From Grammothele lineata (lineage: Eukaryota > Basidiomycota > Agaricomycetes > Polyporales > Polyporaceae), in contig NDFF03000040.1 in NCBI GenBank assembly GCA_002150815.3, positions 434,001-498,000 on the forward strand: a stretch of DNA of 64,000 bases, read 5' to 3'. The notes under the pieces were generated by a model that was not told the DNA's origin, did not search any database, and was given only the letters and a program-made list of their open reading frames with translations. The translations under genes and the position numbers were made by a program. Below, one piece after another: positions 20,533-32,710 of this stretch. Positions within the stretch are counted from its first letter, which is position 1. Every line of letters starts with the position of its first letter.

Positions 20533-22905
20533 TCAGAGCGTGTACCGGAACCCGCTCCACATATCTCCCTTCTCCGTCCGCGCTGCCTCAACGCTCGCGA
20601 ACCGTCCGTTCTTCTCGTCCCCGTGCTTGCTGTCCGCGCCGTCGATGAGTTCATCGCGTTCGCCTCGCTCGCGGCGTCCATTCTCGTATCTCAGGTAGAA
20701 GTAGAGCGCGAGCGAGCTGAACCACCCAATGGCGATGTATGCCAGTACAATTCCGTGTCCGAGACGGTACCAAGGCCTGTCTACCGCCCGATACTGCGCG
20801 AAACGTCAATGTAGTGTCCCATCGCAAGCGACCCCCTCGAACTTACAACGTTGGATGTCACAGCACCATTCAGGTTGCCCCAGCCGATGGCCATCCCCAA
20901 GACGGCACTGCGCTTATAGGAACCTTCGACGTTGGCTGAAACCCATGCTCTGCAAGGGATCTTCGGTTATTTTTCCACACGCAGATGAAAGGATTCACTC
21001 ACACAGAGTTGGCTGAAAGATGCGACTCATGCCTATCAGCCTCCGCAAGAACGGCACGAAAAATACTTGTGTCAACTCACGAATCGTAGGATAGATAGAA
21101 CTGCATCGCCTGATGATCAATCAAAGGACCTAATAGACCAGATGAAAAACTCACGATGCCGCCAAATACACTGCGAAGTACGATAGTGACGGATTTGTTG
21201 AACAAATGAGGATGATATAGCCTACAAGGCCTACATTGGCGGTAATCAATCGAACAGGCGCAGAAGTCGGTACCAGTTGAACGTACCGCTTCCGAACAAA
21301 CCACTACATTGGGCTTAGACCTCTCGTGTATATCTTCAACTGGGCGCACAGCACTCACAGGTTGATCCACGCCCGAGTCTTCACCCTGTCTCCCCAGAAA
21401 CCAACGACGACAGTCATAAGACACGCCCAAGCATACACCGGCACGGAGAGCAGATTGGCCGCAGTAGCTTTGAAACCAAGTTGGTTAATGATTGTGGGGG
21501 TAAACAACGAGAAGGCGAACAGCGGCCCATCACTGCATCGATCTCTCAGTTGTGTTGTCGCATAAAATCTTCTATCCACCTACAAGCCCATGTATATGCC
21601 TACTTCACGAGAAGGTCAGTTTACGCAAGCCGGAAATGTTGGACATCCTACTCACAAGCCAACCAAGTCTTCCAGTCAGCGAGCGCTTGCAATATGTACT
21701 TCATCTTGAACGGTTCACCGGCTGCACTGAATTTCATATCCGCCTGTAGTCGACGGATAACCCAAACACCTATGCAGAAGTTAATCTATCGAAATATGAC
21801 ATACTCCCGACTTTCTTACGTTCTGTGTCGGTTAGGAATTTGGCTGTGTCTGGGAAGTCCGACAAGATGAAGAAGGATGCCACGGCACAAACCACCGTGA
21901 AGAGACCCTCTAAAACGAATATCCACGCCCAACCGGGCTTTCCGCCTATACCGTCCATGTTGGAGATAGCAGCGGCAAGCAATCCACCTGTGTTGCTCAT
22001 GTCGGTCTTTGCACACGTACTAAAACATTAACAACTTACTAAATGCCCCGGCAATGGTCGCGGAAGAAAAGAACACCCCTACTCGAGTACCAAGCTCGTT
22101 CCGCTTGTACCAGCTAAACGGAGATATTTTGGTTAGTTACGGACGGGAGCACACATGTCACGAAAGTCCTCACCAAGACATGTAGAACACGACTCCTGGG
22201 TACAATCCAGCTTCGGCCAGACCAAGAAAGAAACGTAAGGCTATATCGACAATGTAAGATCGCACATTCCTGAATGTAATGGAGCTGGAACTTACCAAGG
22301 AGGCCGGAGTAGTTCTTCACCACGCCATGAAGTGTCTGTCCATCAACGTTAGTACAACGTTCATCCCGGATGAATATTACGTGCCATTACGATGCCCCAA
22401 ATTAGCATGATGAAGGAAAGCCACATTGAAGGTCGAAGTTTCTTCAAAGCAACATTGCTCGGCGGCTGTTGGCCTATGTGAGATAGCAAATCATTGCGAT
22501 GGGCACTTGGACTCACTTCAAAAAGCGAGTAAGGGAAAAAGAACACAGTGAGGGCTATGAGGTATTGTTTGTCTGTAATGTGAATGTCCTCAGTCATACC
22601 GTACAGCTGATATTCCAAAATGTCAGCTGAGGCGGAGACAACGGGGTTGCACGCTGTGTACTAACCTTTGCATTACCGATACTTCCCCGATCGAGGAAAT
22701 TCAGAAGGTATAGCACCGCAAGCCAAGGCACTACGTGCCAATCGATTTTTCTCATGAGCTTGCGCTCGTCGATGCTCGACGTATCTACATCGGGGCAGTA
22801 GACACCTCCCGGCACGTCCTGGACGACAGCTGATTCAGGATTTGCCTTGACATTCTTGGGCGAGACGCTCTCTGTGGACATGGTGGACGTCGGAGACCGA
22901 GACAA
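20533..22905 (-). CDS. MFS permease of the DAL5/TNA1 anion:cation symporter family
   Basis: A 12-span major facilitator transporter of the fungal allantoate permease family, whose members carry allantoate, ureidosuccinate, nicotinate, pantothenate, biotin or small peptides. N-terminal wording is diagnostic: DERKLMRKIDWHVVPWLAVLYLLNFLDRGSIGNAK. Later blocks include FFFPYSLFE, RPSMWLSFIMLIWGIVM, GGLLAAAISNMDGIGGKPGWAWIFVLEGLFTV and FSLFTPTIINQLGF. The C-terminal tail is hydrophilic (YLRYENGRRERGE...WSGFRYTL) and stops at 20533. About ten short introns split the frame. Start codons at 22905 and 22881 are both in frame; the second (MSTESVSPKN) is equally plausible. The gene upstream encodes UreD on the same strand, so a urea/allantoin-type nitrogen role is tempting but unproved. 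Confidence 0.88.
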
Positions 22906-23441
22906 GCGGGAGAAGCAGCGTGCTGGAATCTTGGGGGTTATATAGCAATCCCACTCTCAGGTGCCTGACTCAACGGCCCGCGAATAGCGGATTTGGTCAT
23001 TGGACATAAGGTGGGGACTAGTGGAATTCTTACGGGACCCGGGTATACGTGAGCTCGTATTCGGTTCCGTCAGGAGTGGAGTTATCTAAGCCCAGCTGTA
23101 CATGCCGCGGAGTTCCACGATAAGCGCATAACCTAGGACATCTGCCGATATCTGAGAAGATTTGCTTCTTGAGCATCCCGATAGACAACATCAGCGGTAC
23201 ATACGTTCTACAGGCACACTCCATGTTCAATTGGTGCATCATTATATATGCTGAATGTTATCGAGTCTCCAGACCACGTATATTCGCAGAAACCGACAAT
23301 GACGATCCTTTCACACCGGGCGGAGAAAAACGTGCGACATGGTTGGTAGAGGTGGTCATACAAAGCGTCTATCGAATGTCAAGACGAGAGGTTAGTTGAT
23401 ATATTGATTAAAAATAAATGAATAGGTACCTGGACATGTTC
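22906..23441. promoter_or_regulatory. Upstream region of the DAL5-family permease
   Basis: 536 bases between the permease start and the UreD stop. Three HGATAR cores, the target of nitrogen GATA factors, occur at 23082-23087, 23179-23184 and 23258-23263. About 1.6 would be expected by chance, so this is weak support for nitrogen control. No coding sequence was seen. Confidence 0.4.
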
Positions 23442-24396
23442 TCAAGTGAACGCTCGCCGGTACACGTCTACTCCCAGGACTCGCTCCAGGTCGCACAACG
23501 CATGCCTCAGCCAACTCTTGACCTCTTCCGTCTCTCTTGCTGCCACCCGAATAATGCAACCCTCTCCCCGGCGAACGGGGCTGAGAGACCACAGGAGGGA
23601 TGGAGGCGAGTGTTGCTTAAATACTGTGGTCGCCTCATACGTGCCGACGAGGTGCTGAATGCTCTTTTGAACAAGTGGGCCATACATGATCACTGTTGCG
23701 TAACAAGAATAGGGAGATAAACTCTCCCCGAGAGATCTGGGTAGAAGCGGGCTTGACGACTTGTCGCGTTCTTCGAGTAGCATTGCGTCTTTCACGATGC
23801 GTTCACCATCAACCCAGACCTCATTGAGGCTGTAGTACTTGGAGAAGACCCATTCTTCTCCGAGGGACTTCCTGCCAGATGTGATCCAATCGAGCAGGAC
23901 GGCCGACGAATCATGGGAGAGGTGGAAGGTCTGCATTTGATGATACTTGGCGGATCGGAAACAGGTGACAGGGTCCGGTAATAGAAAGAGGGAGCCTCGC
24001 GAGGAGACCTGTACCGCCACCCGCTGTATCGTGATAGGAGAGATCGGTGCACCTGAGGACAAACGTTGTCCTAGTCGTGTTTTGAAGACCTTGGTCGAGC
24101 CCTGGTGTGGACTTTACGGTCGACCGGAAGATGATGCTTCTAGAAGGAATATATACCTGGGATAAAATGACTAGACAACAGTGCCCCTGAACCTCCACAT
24201 CCAAGTGGACGAGATCCCCGCCGACGAGCCCGCCTCCATAGCCAACGACGTAGGCGATAGATACGTCAGACGAAGGCAATTGTGGGGAGAGGAGTTTGAG
24301 TGGGTATGTCGCTGAGAGCTCAGAAAAGACGTTTCCACAGCCTTCGTTGCGAAGGACGATGCAGCCGCGGCCCTGCTCGAGTTTTCTGGGTGACAT
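23442..24396 (-). CDS. ureD: Urease accessory protein UreD
   Basis: UreD (UreH) forms the complex with UreF and UreG that loads nickel into urease in the cytosol. A two-exon gene: the first exon starts MSPRKLEQGRGCI and carries SIAYVVGYGGGLVGGD, the family's glycine-rich signature. The second begins GSTKVFKTR, also a signature, and continues through LFLLPDPVTCFRSAKYHQ and LLDWITSGRKSLGEEW to the stop at 23442. The intervening intron of about 55 bases starts GTATAT. Size is close to 300 residues, as usual. It diverges from NIP7 over 290 bases that include a CACGTG box. The urease gene itself and ureF/ureG are not in this window. Confidence 0.93.
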
Positions 24397-24686
24397 GGTG
24401 GGAGAGAGTGGCGACTCGTATTAGAAGACAACGTCGGAGCATGCTATATAACTGTAGTCTCTTGAACAACCGCGCCGACAGATCTTAAATCCGGCCCGAA
24501 CCACCGCCAGCGGCCGCATCCAGATCTGGCACGTGGTTGCAAATCGAGCCGCCCGACATGCAACTTTTTGAGCGAGTGAGCGTTGGCGTGCTGAAGGACA
24601 ACTTGCAGCTCGCGTCTCTTGTCCCCTCCGTGGACCTCCTCTTGCCCCGCACACCACTCCTGCGTTACCCGAATTACAAACTGACT

Positions 24687-25486
24687 ATGCGCCCGCTTAC
24701 AGAAGAGGAGAGTAAGACGGTGTTTACCAAACTCGCAAACTATATCGTACGTATCTATCTTTTATTCCAGTTAATCTCCACGACAGACGACCACCGTTCA
24801 CAGGGCAAAAACTTGGTCCATTTAATTGATAGACAAGATGAACCCCATTGCTTCCGGCTGCAAAAGGACCGAGTATTTTACGTGTCCGAATCATCCATGC
24901 GTCTCGCTATCTCTGTAGCTCGACCTAACCTCATAAGCTTGGGGACCTGCTTTGGCAAGTTTACTAAGAGTGGGAAGTTCAAGCTCCATATTACTGCTCT
25001 CGATTATCTTGCGCAGTTTGCCAAGTATAAGGTGAATCCTCACTGCCGTTGTCCATTACTCTGTCTTCATGCCACGCTAGGTCTGGATCAAGCCTAACGG
25101 CGAGATGCCGTTCCTGTACGGCAATCACGTCCTCAAAGCACATCTTGGACGCATTACGGAGGATACGCCTGAACATCAGGGGGTCATTGTTTTCAGCATG
25201 AGTGACGTTCCATTAGTGAGTCTTGATCCGTTAATCCCTGCACCATCCCTCACGCCGTTTAGGGCTTCGGTGTTACTGCTCGCTCCACGGTCGATACACG
25301 AAAACTCGACCCCACTGCAATCATTGTATTTCATCAGGCGTATGTAGCACAAATTTTACCACACAACTACTTCTCATCCTAGCCGATAGCGATGTGGGCG
25401 AGTATCTCCGAGATGAGGTGCGTGGACTACAGCTGTTGACCCGATATTGCTCTGACCTCGATCTTGCGTAGGAGACATTATTTTGA
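24687..25486 (+). CDS. NIP7: 60S ribosome biogenesis protein Nip7
   Basis: A small RNA-binding PUA protein needed for pre-27S rRNA processing and 60S assembly in nucleolus and nucleus. The start MRPLTEEE is that of the family. Exons 24687-24746, 24804-25031 and 25081 onward read through [64 protein letters not shown] and the PUA blocks [23 protein letters not shown] and [18 protein letters not shown]. Five introns of about 45-60 bases all use GT...AG. The protein is close to 180 residues and complete. A CACGTG box lies about 155 bases before the start codon. Confidence 0.96.
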
Positions 25487-25860
25487 GAAGACACATATTT
25501 TATTGATGCGGAGTGCACACCGAGTGCCCTGGCACGGATATGAAGTGCTCGGCCGTGTTCAGGACCTGCCGGTTGCCCGTAGTATGGTTCTAGTCGAAAC
25601 TTTCATCCGGCACATTGAAGCTTGCTGTATCTTGGTAGCCCAATTTGTTTCTGCGTCATACTATGTTTTTCCACCGTGTGTTGTCGAGGGTGAATGTGAT
25701 TTTTGTGCGCCATGCTCGTGGCAGCCTCGAAAATGGAGATTGGAATACGCGCAGCTGCTCCGAGTCGCCGGTAGCCGCCAACCGCACGGACGGCCCGCCT
25801 GCGTCATAACAGACTGAGATCGCTACACGTCTGCACGGCACGTGTCTCAACCTCTCGATT
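25487..25860. other. Intergenic region between NIP7 and SEC39
   Basis: 374 bases holding the NIP7 3' flank and SEC39 promoter. A CACGTG hexamer lies at 25839-25844, 17 bases before the SEC39 start codon. Open frames here have no recognisable content. Confidence 0.55.
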
Positions 25861-28800
25861 ATGTCTTCCGCCACAACTTCCTCCGCATTGGACCCCGCGA
25901 CACAATGGGCTTCTCTACCAGATACAGACATCTCGTTGGAGAATGTCGAACACCTTCTCAAACCCATCCAGGACGACCTTTGGGTGTCTGCGGCATGCGT
26001 TGACCGGATTCTCGATGACCCTACCGTTCAACAAGCCTTGCTCGACTTGGGAATCGAGCGTACAGCCGGTGCCGTGGGGCGCGCACAAAGTGCTGCTCGA
26101 GGATCTGCGTTCCGGGAGGATGATGCTGAAGAAGAGATTCAGGCGGTAGGAGGCAATGGACCACTCAGGGAACGCGCACAACACGCCTCGCTCGTCTCGT
26201 ATTTCTCAGGCGAAGCCGCGGATGCGCAAATGTGTCGAATACGCTCATTATTGCTCGAGAGGCTGGATCGACTGAACACATGGATGCAGTTGTGCAAGGA
26301 GGCCCCAGCCGAGGAGGAAAGCGACGAGGAGGCGATTGACGAGGAGTGGGAGGACGACCCGTGGGCAGACGATTCCGCCCTTGCAGAGCAACAGATTGTA
26401 TCGAAAGAGGGAAGGCCGCCCATCCCTCTCTCAACAATCCTCGCAGCACCTCTGGTCGACACGGCATGTCTTCTTGCGTCGCAGGAGTATTTCGTTGCCC
26501 TTAAGATCGTCGTGGAACGTCATGGAGCTACCCTTTGGCCCTACCGCTTCTCTGTTCTCGACTGCATTCCAGAGCACGCTTCCCCGTCGGAGTACATCGA
26601 CTTGTTGCCCTCATGCGACTCGGTCATCAACGCAGAGCAGCGTCCCTCGCCGAAGGCATGGCGAGTCGACCGGGACTACTCGGAAACGTTTGAGTGCTCG
26701 CAAGCCTTAGAAGAATGCGGCACGCCCTCATCAATATCCTTGGCCAACAGTGGCAGTCTCCAAGACCTCTCCACACCGGACCCTCTTTCTTCTTCGGAGC
26801 TCTCGGCGTGGTACCTTCGCAGGATCGACCGTATGCTGGAGTTTACTGGAATGGCGGATACCGCGCTTGCCTTCGTACAGCACGCGGTCTCCAGAGGGGT
26901 CCCGGGACTGGATGAGGTCGGTGAAGAGCTCAGCCTTATTGTGCGGTTGGTATATGATACACCACAAAGTGCGGACAGCGCGGTGGAGGACTGGACGTTG
27001 CAACGGTGGCGTTCTTTGGCTCCGTCAGGTGTCATTCGTGCGTACCTTGCACGTTCTAGCGAGTCAAGTATCGCACTGGACATCCACAAGCTCGTTATGC
27101 CGTATCTGTTTGTGCTCGTAGCTCAGGCGGAGCGCGCAGGACAGCCGGATCTATTCCTCGGCACGCGTTTACTATACGACTACATTCTGGAGGCACCGCT
27201 GGATATCGTGGCTGCGATCTTCGAGGCTTCCAAACCAACACTCCTTCAGGGTCAGCGCGTCATTCGTGACGACGAAGACATGGCGCGCCTCGCACTTGCA
27301 TGTCTGTACGGTAGCGAGAGCCTCGATCAGTGGCCGACTATGAGTCGCGTCTTCGAGTGCCTCCCAGCATGGGACACTCCCGAGGAAAGCCAGGACGAAG
27401 TGGACGAGACAGACACTACTATTGTTTCCCTCGGAGACTTCGTTACTCCTTCAACCACGAGACCACGGGTCACTCCATCCGACCTCTTCCTCTTTTTCAA
27501 ACCTCTTCCCACGACGTCGCTATCTCGTGCTCTCGACGTTCTCGACGTCCACCTCGAGTCGGGAGAGATTCTCTCGCGTTGGAGCGTCCCCGCACCTCTT
27601 CGTTGGTTCCTTCGCAGCAATTCCAATATCAACGAGCAACGTTCTTGGGCGAATCGCATGGCACGTCGCGCCAACGCGTCTAACGACCAATTAGACACAC
27701 AGGAAGATTGGGAATGGCTTTTGGAGGATATGATAAAGCTTTCCGGTTCCGGGGAGAGCGGGTCAAGAAGCGCGTTCTGCCTGTTGTCGCGGGATGATGT
27801 CATCCGCATCTTCTTGAGCGGACTTCTGAGCACTGGCAGTAAGTGTCACTCAGCTAAGTTACCTTGAACGCCTACTCATCTGAGCTTGAGACTTCGACAT
27901 CGCGAAGAAGCTGCTACACTCAAGAGGAACGGAACTGTCCTTGGATCGCCAAGTTATAGAGGACATATGTTTAACCTGCTCGCAAGAATTTTATGACAAC
28001 GCGTCCTCCGGGAATTATCATTTCGGGGACATGAAGCTGGCATACGACTGGTACGCATCTGTTGATTGGTCTGAAGCGCCTGGTAGTGACTGTTGTCCCC
28101 AGCCTTGACGTACCGCCGGCCTCCGACAGAATCATGGAGGAGAAGGAGTTCATCGAAGCCACATCCCGCCTTTGTTCCTTCAATCTTATGTCCCGTCCAG
28201 GAATCCCGATATCGCCCATCGAGATCCGCCTCACGAACGATCGCCTTTCGCTGGTCTCTCGTGTCCTGTCCTCCAATAACGACGCGTACAAGCACACCGA
28301 GGTCATCCTCGACCTCGTGCACAAGCTCGGGTTCCGCTGCAACATTGTCGCCGAGGTCAAGGCTCTCGCTATGCTCGCCGAGACGGCGCTCCAATCAGAT
28401 GACTTCGCGCGCGCGTACGAGACCGCCGAGCGCATGGTCGACACCGTCGTCCTCCTCCGCTCCTCCGCGTCCCAGACCGGGCCTGTGGCCGGCGTCGCGC
28501 CCGTTGAGGAGGCGAGCGAGGTCTGCTGGCTCACGTGCTTCCAGCTCGGCCGCCATCCCGAGCTCCCAGACGTCTCGCGCAAACTCACGCTCCTTGGCCG
28601 CGCGCTGGAGCTCTGCCCACCCGAACGCCTCCCGGACGTCCTCGCTGCATGGCGCACGGTCGAGGACGATGACATCGACGCGAGGCGTGAGGCCCTTGGC
28701 GAGCGCAAGCAGGGCGCTCGGCGCCGCGGCCGCGGCAGCCGGCGTGCAGGGGCGATGGAAGGCGCGGCGGCGTCGCTCGCGGCGCGCCTGCAGAGCGTGC

Positions 28801-29042
28801 AGATGCACATGTCGATGACGCCTTCGCCGGATGCGGCGGCCATCGCGGGCAAGGCGTTCAGCCGCGTCGCGGCGAACATCCCCTTTGCGCTCGGTAGCCG
28901 CGGGCGGGCGTACCTCGCCGAGAGCTCGGACAGGTCGCGGAGCGGGAGCAGGACGCGGGCGCCGGACAGCGCGGTATCGGAGCAAGCGTCGCGCGTACTG
29001 CAGAAGGGCATCGGGTGGCTGCTTGGGGCGGACGACGAATAG
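25861..29042 (+). CDS. SEC39: Sec39-domain protein (Dsl1/NBAS vesicle tethering)
   Basis: A 1025-residue helical protein of the Sec39 domain family, the Dsl1 complex subunit (NBAS in animals) that tethers COPI vesicles at the endoplasmic reticulum. Exons are 25861-27838, 27891-28050 and 28103-29042; splicing gives STGNFDIAKKLLHS and LAYDCLDVPPASDRI. Recognisable blocks are DDLWVSAACVDRILDDPTVQQALLDLG, split by acidic linkers, the DDPWADD segment, EKEFIEATSRLCSFNL and the C-terminal KHTEVILDLVHKLGF and AYETAERMVD. The region from about 28675 is Arg- and Ala-rich and variable. The fungal family is the main evidence; the exact complex is inferred. Confidence 0.88.
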
Positions 29043-29861
29043 GGTCTCTTGCGTAGAACGCATGGATTCTCAAGGCCTCATCCTCCGACATAGGCTAATA
29101 TATGTAGCTAGTAATTTAGGGACAGTCTCGTGCGATTGTCATCCCATGCGGATGCGCGCACAGTTGCAGAGTTCAAGACATGCTTGTGGGATGATTACCC
29201 GAGAAAATGGTGATTGCAGTACGAGAGGCAGTCTGCTGCCCCATCCAAGCAGGGCGCGGAATTACACAATGCGCCGACTTGTACAACAGTAGCGGCCTCG
29301 AGTACGTACGTATCTCGGCCGGGAGAGAACACTCCAGAGGACCAAACGAGCGGGCTATGTAGGCGTGCTGAGAATCTGATGTGAAAGGGGCGTGTGGTAC
29401 GGCAGACGATGTGGCAAGGAGCGAGCGACGGATACTAATCGGGGACCCTTAGGAGGAGAGGCAGATACGGCCCTGCGTACTGGAACACATTATTACATCC
29501 GGGCGTGTAGTCTAGACTAGTGGTATCAGGTGAAAGACAGTGGGTGGGGTTGTCTCGATAGAATGAGCGTGAGGACGAGGAGCCGATGGCGGAGGCTTGC
29601 TGGAAAATTACACAGATAATAGAAAATAAAAAGCGAGGGAGGGAAGAGAGAGAGGAATAGAGAGAGCTGTCCATCCGGTGGGGCGGTCTCGGACCCGGCC
29701 GGTCTATCCACAGGGGCGCACAAGACCAAAACAGAGATAATGGCAGGGGACGACGGAGGAGAGAGAGGACTATGTCACAACACAACACGATACGGCGAGG
29801 GGCATCTTGCGAGGCGTGACACGGGGCGTGAGGAGTCGTTGCTGAAACATAAGCACACGCT
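29043..29861. other. Convergent intergenic region, two 3' flanks
   Basis: 819 bases between the stops of SEC39 and the Ser/Pro-rich gene. It contains an A/G-rich tract around 29625-29670. No coding sequence was recognised. Confidence 0.55.
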
Positions 29862-32710
29862 TCACGCGTTGCTGGCGAACCGCGAACTGATCCCCGTGCG
29901 CGCGCGGGGCCTATTGAGCGGCCCGCCCGCCCCCCTCGCGCCCGCTCTCCGGATGTCCTCGGGCGTCCTGGGGCTACCCCCGCCGCCCGGAAGCATCTCG
30001 TCCGACCCATTCGACGAGCGGCCGACGGCCCCACGCCCGCACGCGGCGCAGAACTCCCCGTGAGCGTCCGCGGCGCGGAGGTCCTCGACCTCGGCCTTGA
30101 GGTCGCGCACTTGGCCTTCGAGCTCCCAAATCTGGCGTTGCCACGCACGTCGCGCGGAGACGATCTGGTCCTGCAGGCTCTGAATCGTGCGCAGGTGGTC
30201 GGCGTCGTGCTCGAGCGTAACGACACCGCCTGGCTTCTCGTCGCTCGAGCGCCCGCTTGCGTATCCACCCAGGCCCTTTGTGCCCGGGAAGTCCGGGCTG
30301 AGCGGCGATATCGCGGTCGTGGCGGTCGTTGGAGTGCCGGTGTCGACTTCGAGAGAGGGCCGCGTGCGCAGAGACGAGTCGTCTGTGACGGCAAGCTCCT
30401 TGATGTCGCGCGAGAAGAGCGTGGACATTGGCCGGATGCTGAGCCCGACAAAGTCGGTCTTGGTCGGAGGGGCACTGCTCGGGGAGGACCCGTTCGGTCG
30501 AAGAGCTGAGTTGGAAACTGCGGTGGTGGGCGTGAGGTGGTGGTGCGTCATGTCGCTCGAGCCGGCCGAGAGCGGCGCGGTGTACGGAGCTTTCACGGAA
30601 AGGTTCGCCGAGGACGACGAGGTCACAATCGACAGCTCGGGGACCTTTCGACGAGCACTCAATTGCTGCTGGTCGCGCATCACGCTAGAGGTGGACGCGG
30701 ACGAGCCCGTGGACGACGACGGGGGAGACTCCGCGGGAGATCCGGAGCCATGGCCACTCCCCGCCGACTCGCTGAGGAGACTTGGCGACAAAGACGGGAC
30801 CGGAACACGATGAGTAGAGCCTTGGCGTGGGCGCACATACTGAGCGGGGATGGGGGGAGGTGGTGCCGCGAACGCATCACCAAACGCTGGTACGGGTGGA
30901 GGGGGCGAGCTCGGCGACGTACGCTCTTTGCCGTTGTTGAAGAGACGCATGAACCCGCTCTTCTTCTTCGCCACTTGCCTCGTCGGCCCAGCAATAGGGG
31001 AGTCCCCACCAGGCAGCGGCATCGGCGGCGCATACCGCTGGGGGGACTCGAACGTGCTCCTCCCCTTCGCCCCTGCACTGCTCGACCGGGTACGCCCCTG
31101 GCCTCGTATCGACTCCGTGTCAACATCCGCCACCATGTGCCTGGACGACGCTGCATACGGGCTTGAGATGATCGTCGGATGTGCCGTCACGCTGCGGGCC
31201 CGAGCCTGCGCTTGCGCCTCCTCTAGCGATATGAGCTTGAGCGCGCCGCCGCCACCTACGTTCTCTCCCCACGTCGAAAGGCCGCCCATAGGCACTCCGG
31301 GGAGGGAGTTCTCCCGAGTGCGCGGCGCGACCGGACTGGCCGTCGATCCCATCCCAGCACCCGGCGTGACCGGCGAATGCTGATAACCATTGAGTTTGCC
31401 CAGAGCGTCAGGATGAAGCGAAGCCTTGTCGACCGGCATAGGGGCTGAAATGCCTTTTCCTGCAACACCGCGATGAACGGAGAAGCTGTCGTTGAGGCTT
31501 GGGTTGACGGAGGTGGTGGACGTGCCGGGGGTCATGCTAAGCGTGGTGGTGGACCGGAACTGGGAGACGCTGCTGCTAGGGGTTGTATCGGTGAGGGTCG
31601 CGTTCGAGTCGCTTCGGATTGCACCAAAGGCTAGCTGATTAGGGGAAGGCGGGGGCTGATCGTGCTCGGGAGGCCGCGCTAGGTCTGGATTGGCATAGGG
31701 GTGCGAGAACTCGTAATGGGGAGTGGCAGAGCGAGTCTGAGCGAGGCCGAGGAGCATACGGTCATCACCATAGATGTCCCCGTGCGGCGGAGTGTCCATA
31801 CGAGAAATGGGGGAGGCCGTGGACGAGGCCAACGCGTCTGGCCCAACGTTGGAGGGGGTGCGAGCGCGCAGCCGAGGAAGGGACAGCTTGTCTCGCAATG
31901 ATTGGGGCGACTGGTGGACGGCTAGGGACGTGGTGGACATGGAGGCTTGGGCGAGCACGCTGCCACAGAAGTGGGCATGAGGGTGAGGCGCGAAGGAACT
32001 GGGAGGGAAGAAGGAACGTACGCAAGGGCACCGGTGGCAGAGAAGGTAGACTGCGCATCGAAAGATTGCTTGCCTTTGCCCGAACGAAGGGACTCGTTGC
32101 TGGGACGCGTCTCGCCGCTCGTGCGAGAGAGCCCCCAGGGCTTCTTGCCGATGTCCGCCTTCTTCTTCGAGAGCTTGGAGTGTGCCTCTGTCTTCGCGTC
32201 CGCATCGTCCTCTTCCCAGGGCGCGGGTGAGTGGAAGCGCATTTTGGGACCGTACATGCTGATCCGAGGCTCATCCTCTTCGGTCTCGATGAGGGAGTCA
32301 TCCTGCTCGTCCGGAGTTTGGTAGTCGGACATGCTTTGCTGGTACTCTGAGGAAGACCGGGGATCGTCTTCGAGGTCGAGGCTGCTCGCGTTCGGGATGT
32401 TGAGGCGCTCCCTGTCGGTGATCGGAGACCGCGGCTCGGCGAGAGAGGGAGAATAGCCCTTTGGGCTCTGGGGGAAGCGGAAGGCATGCGAGTGCGGATG
32501 GGGGTGGGGGTGAGCGTGATGGTCGGGGAAGGGCCTGTCGGACGGACGAGGGGAGAAATGGGCATGGCTGTAGACCGAGGGGGAGTCGGAAAACTCGGAG
32601 AGGGAGGGGAAGCGGCCGTGGAGGTCTGCGCGGGCGGCGCGCTGGTCGAGGAGATGCCTGAGGTGGTCGTCGTGGGGAGGGTAGTCGGCGGGGGAGTTCA
32701 TGACGTTCAT
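29862..32710 (-). CDS. Ser/Pro-rich coiled-coil protein of unknown function
   Basis: Two exons (32022-32710 and 29862-31959) encode 928 residues. I do not recognise a functional domain. The first exon has a His-Pro repeat (HHAHPHPHPHPHS, about residues 65-80) and acidic patches. Most of the protein is low-complexity Ser, Pro and Thr with many SP/TP sites, so it is likely disordered and phosphorylated. About 80-150 residues from the end is a well-formed coiled coil, QDQIVSARRAWQRQIWELEG and VRDLKAEVEDLRA, followed by EFCAACGRG, a CxxCG pair that could bind metal. Coding bias stays high throughout and the two frames join at a clean GT...AG intron, so it is a real gene. A scaffold or cytoskeletal adaptor is one possibility. 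It diverges from CGR1. Confidence 0.75.

Noticed and set aside
28395..29063. Long open frame on the minus strand opposite SEC39.
   Set aside because: It is a GC-rich shadow of the SEC39 C-terminal region; its translation is Arg/Ala-rich with no conserved motif.
30060..31383. Several long plus-strand frames opposite the Ser/Pro-rich gene.
   Set aside because: They are reverse-strand shadows of a GC-rich coding exon and show no protein-like composition.
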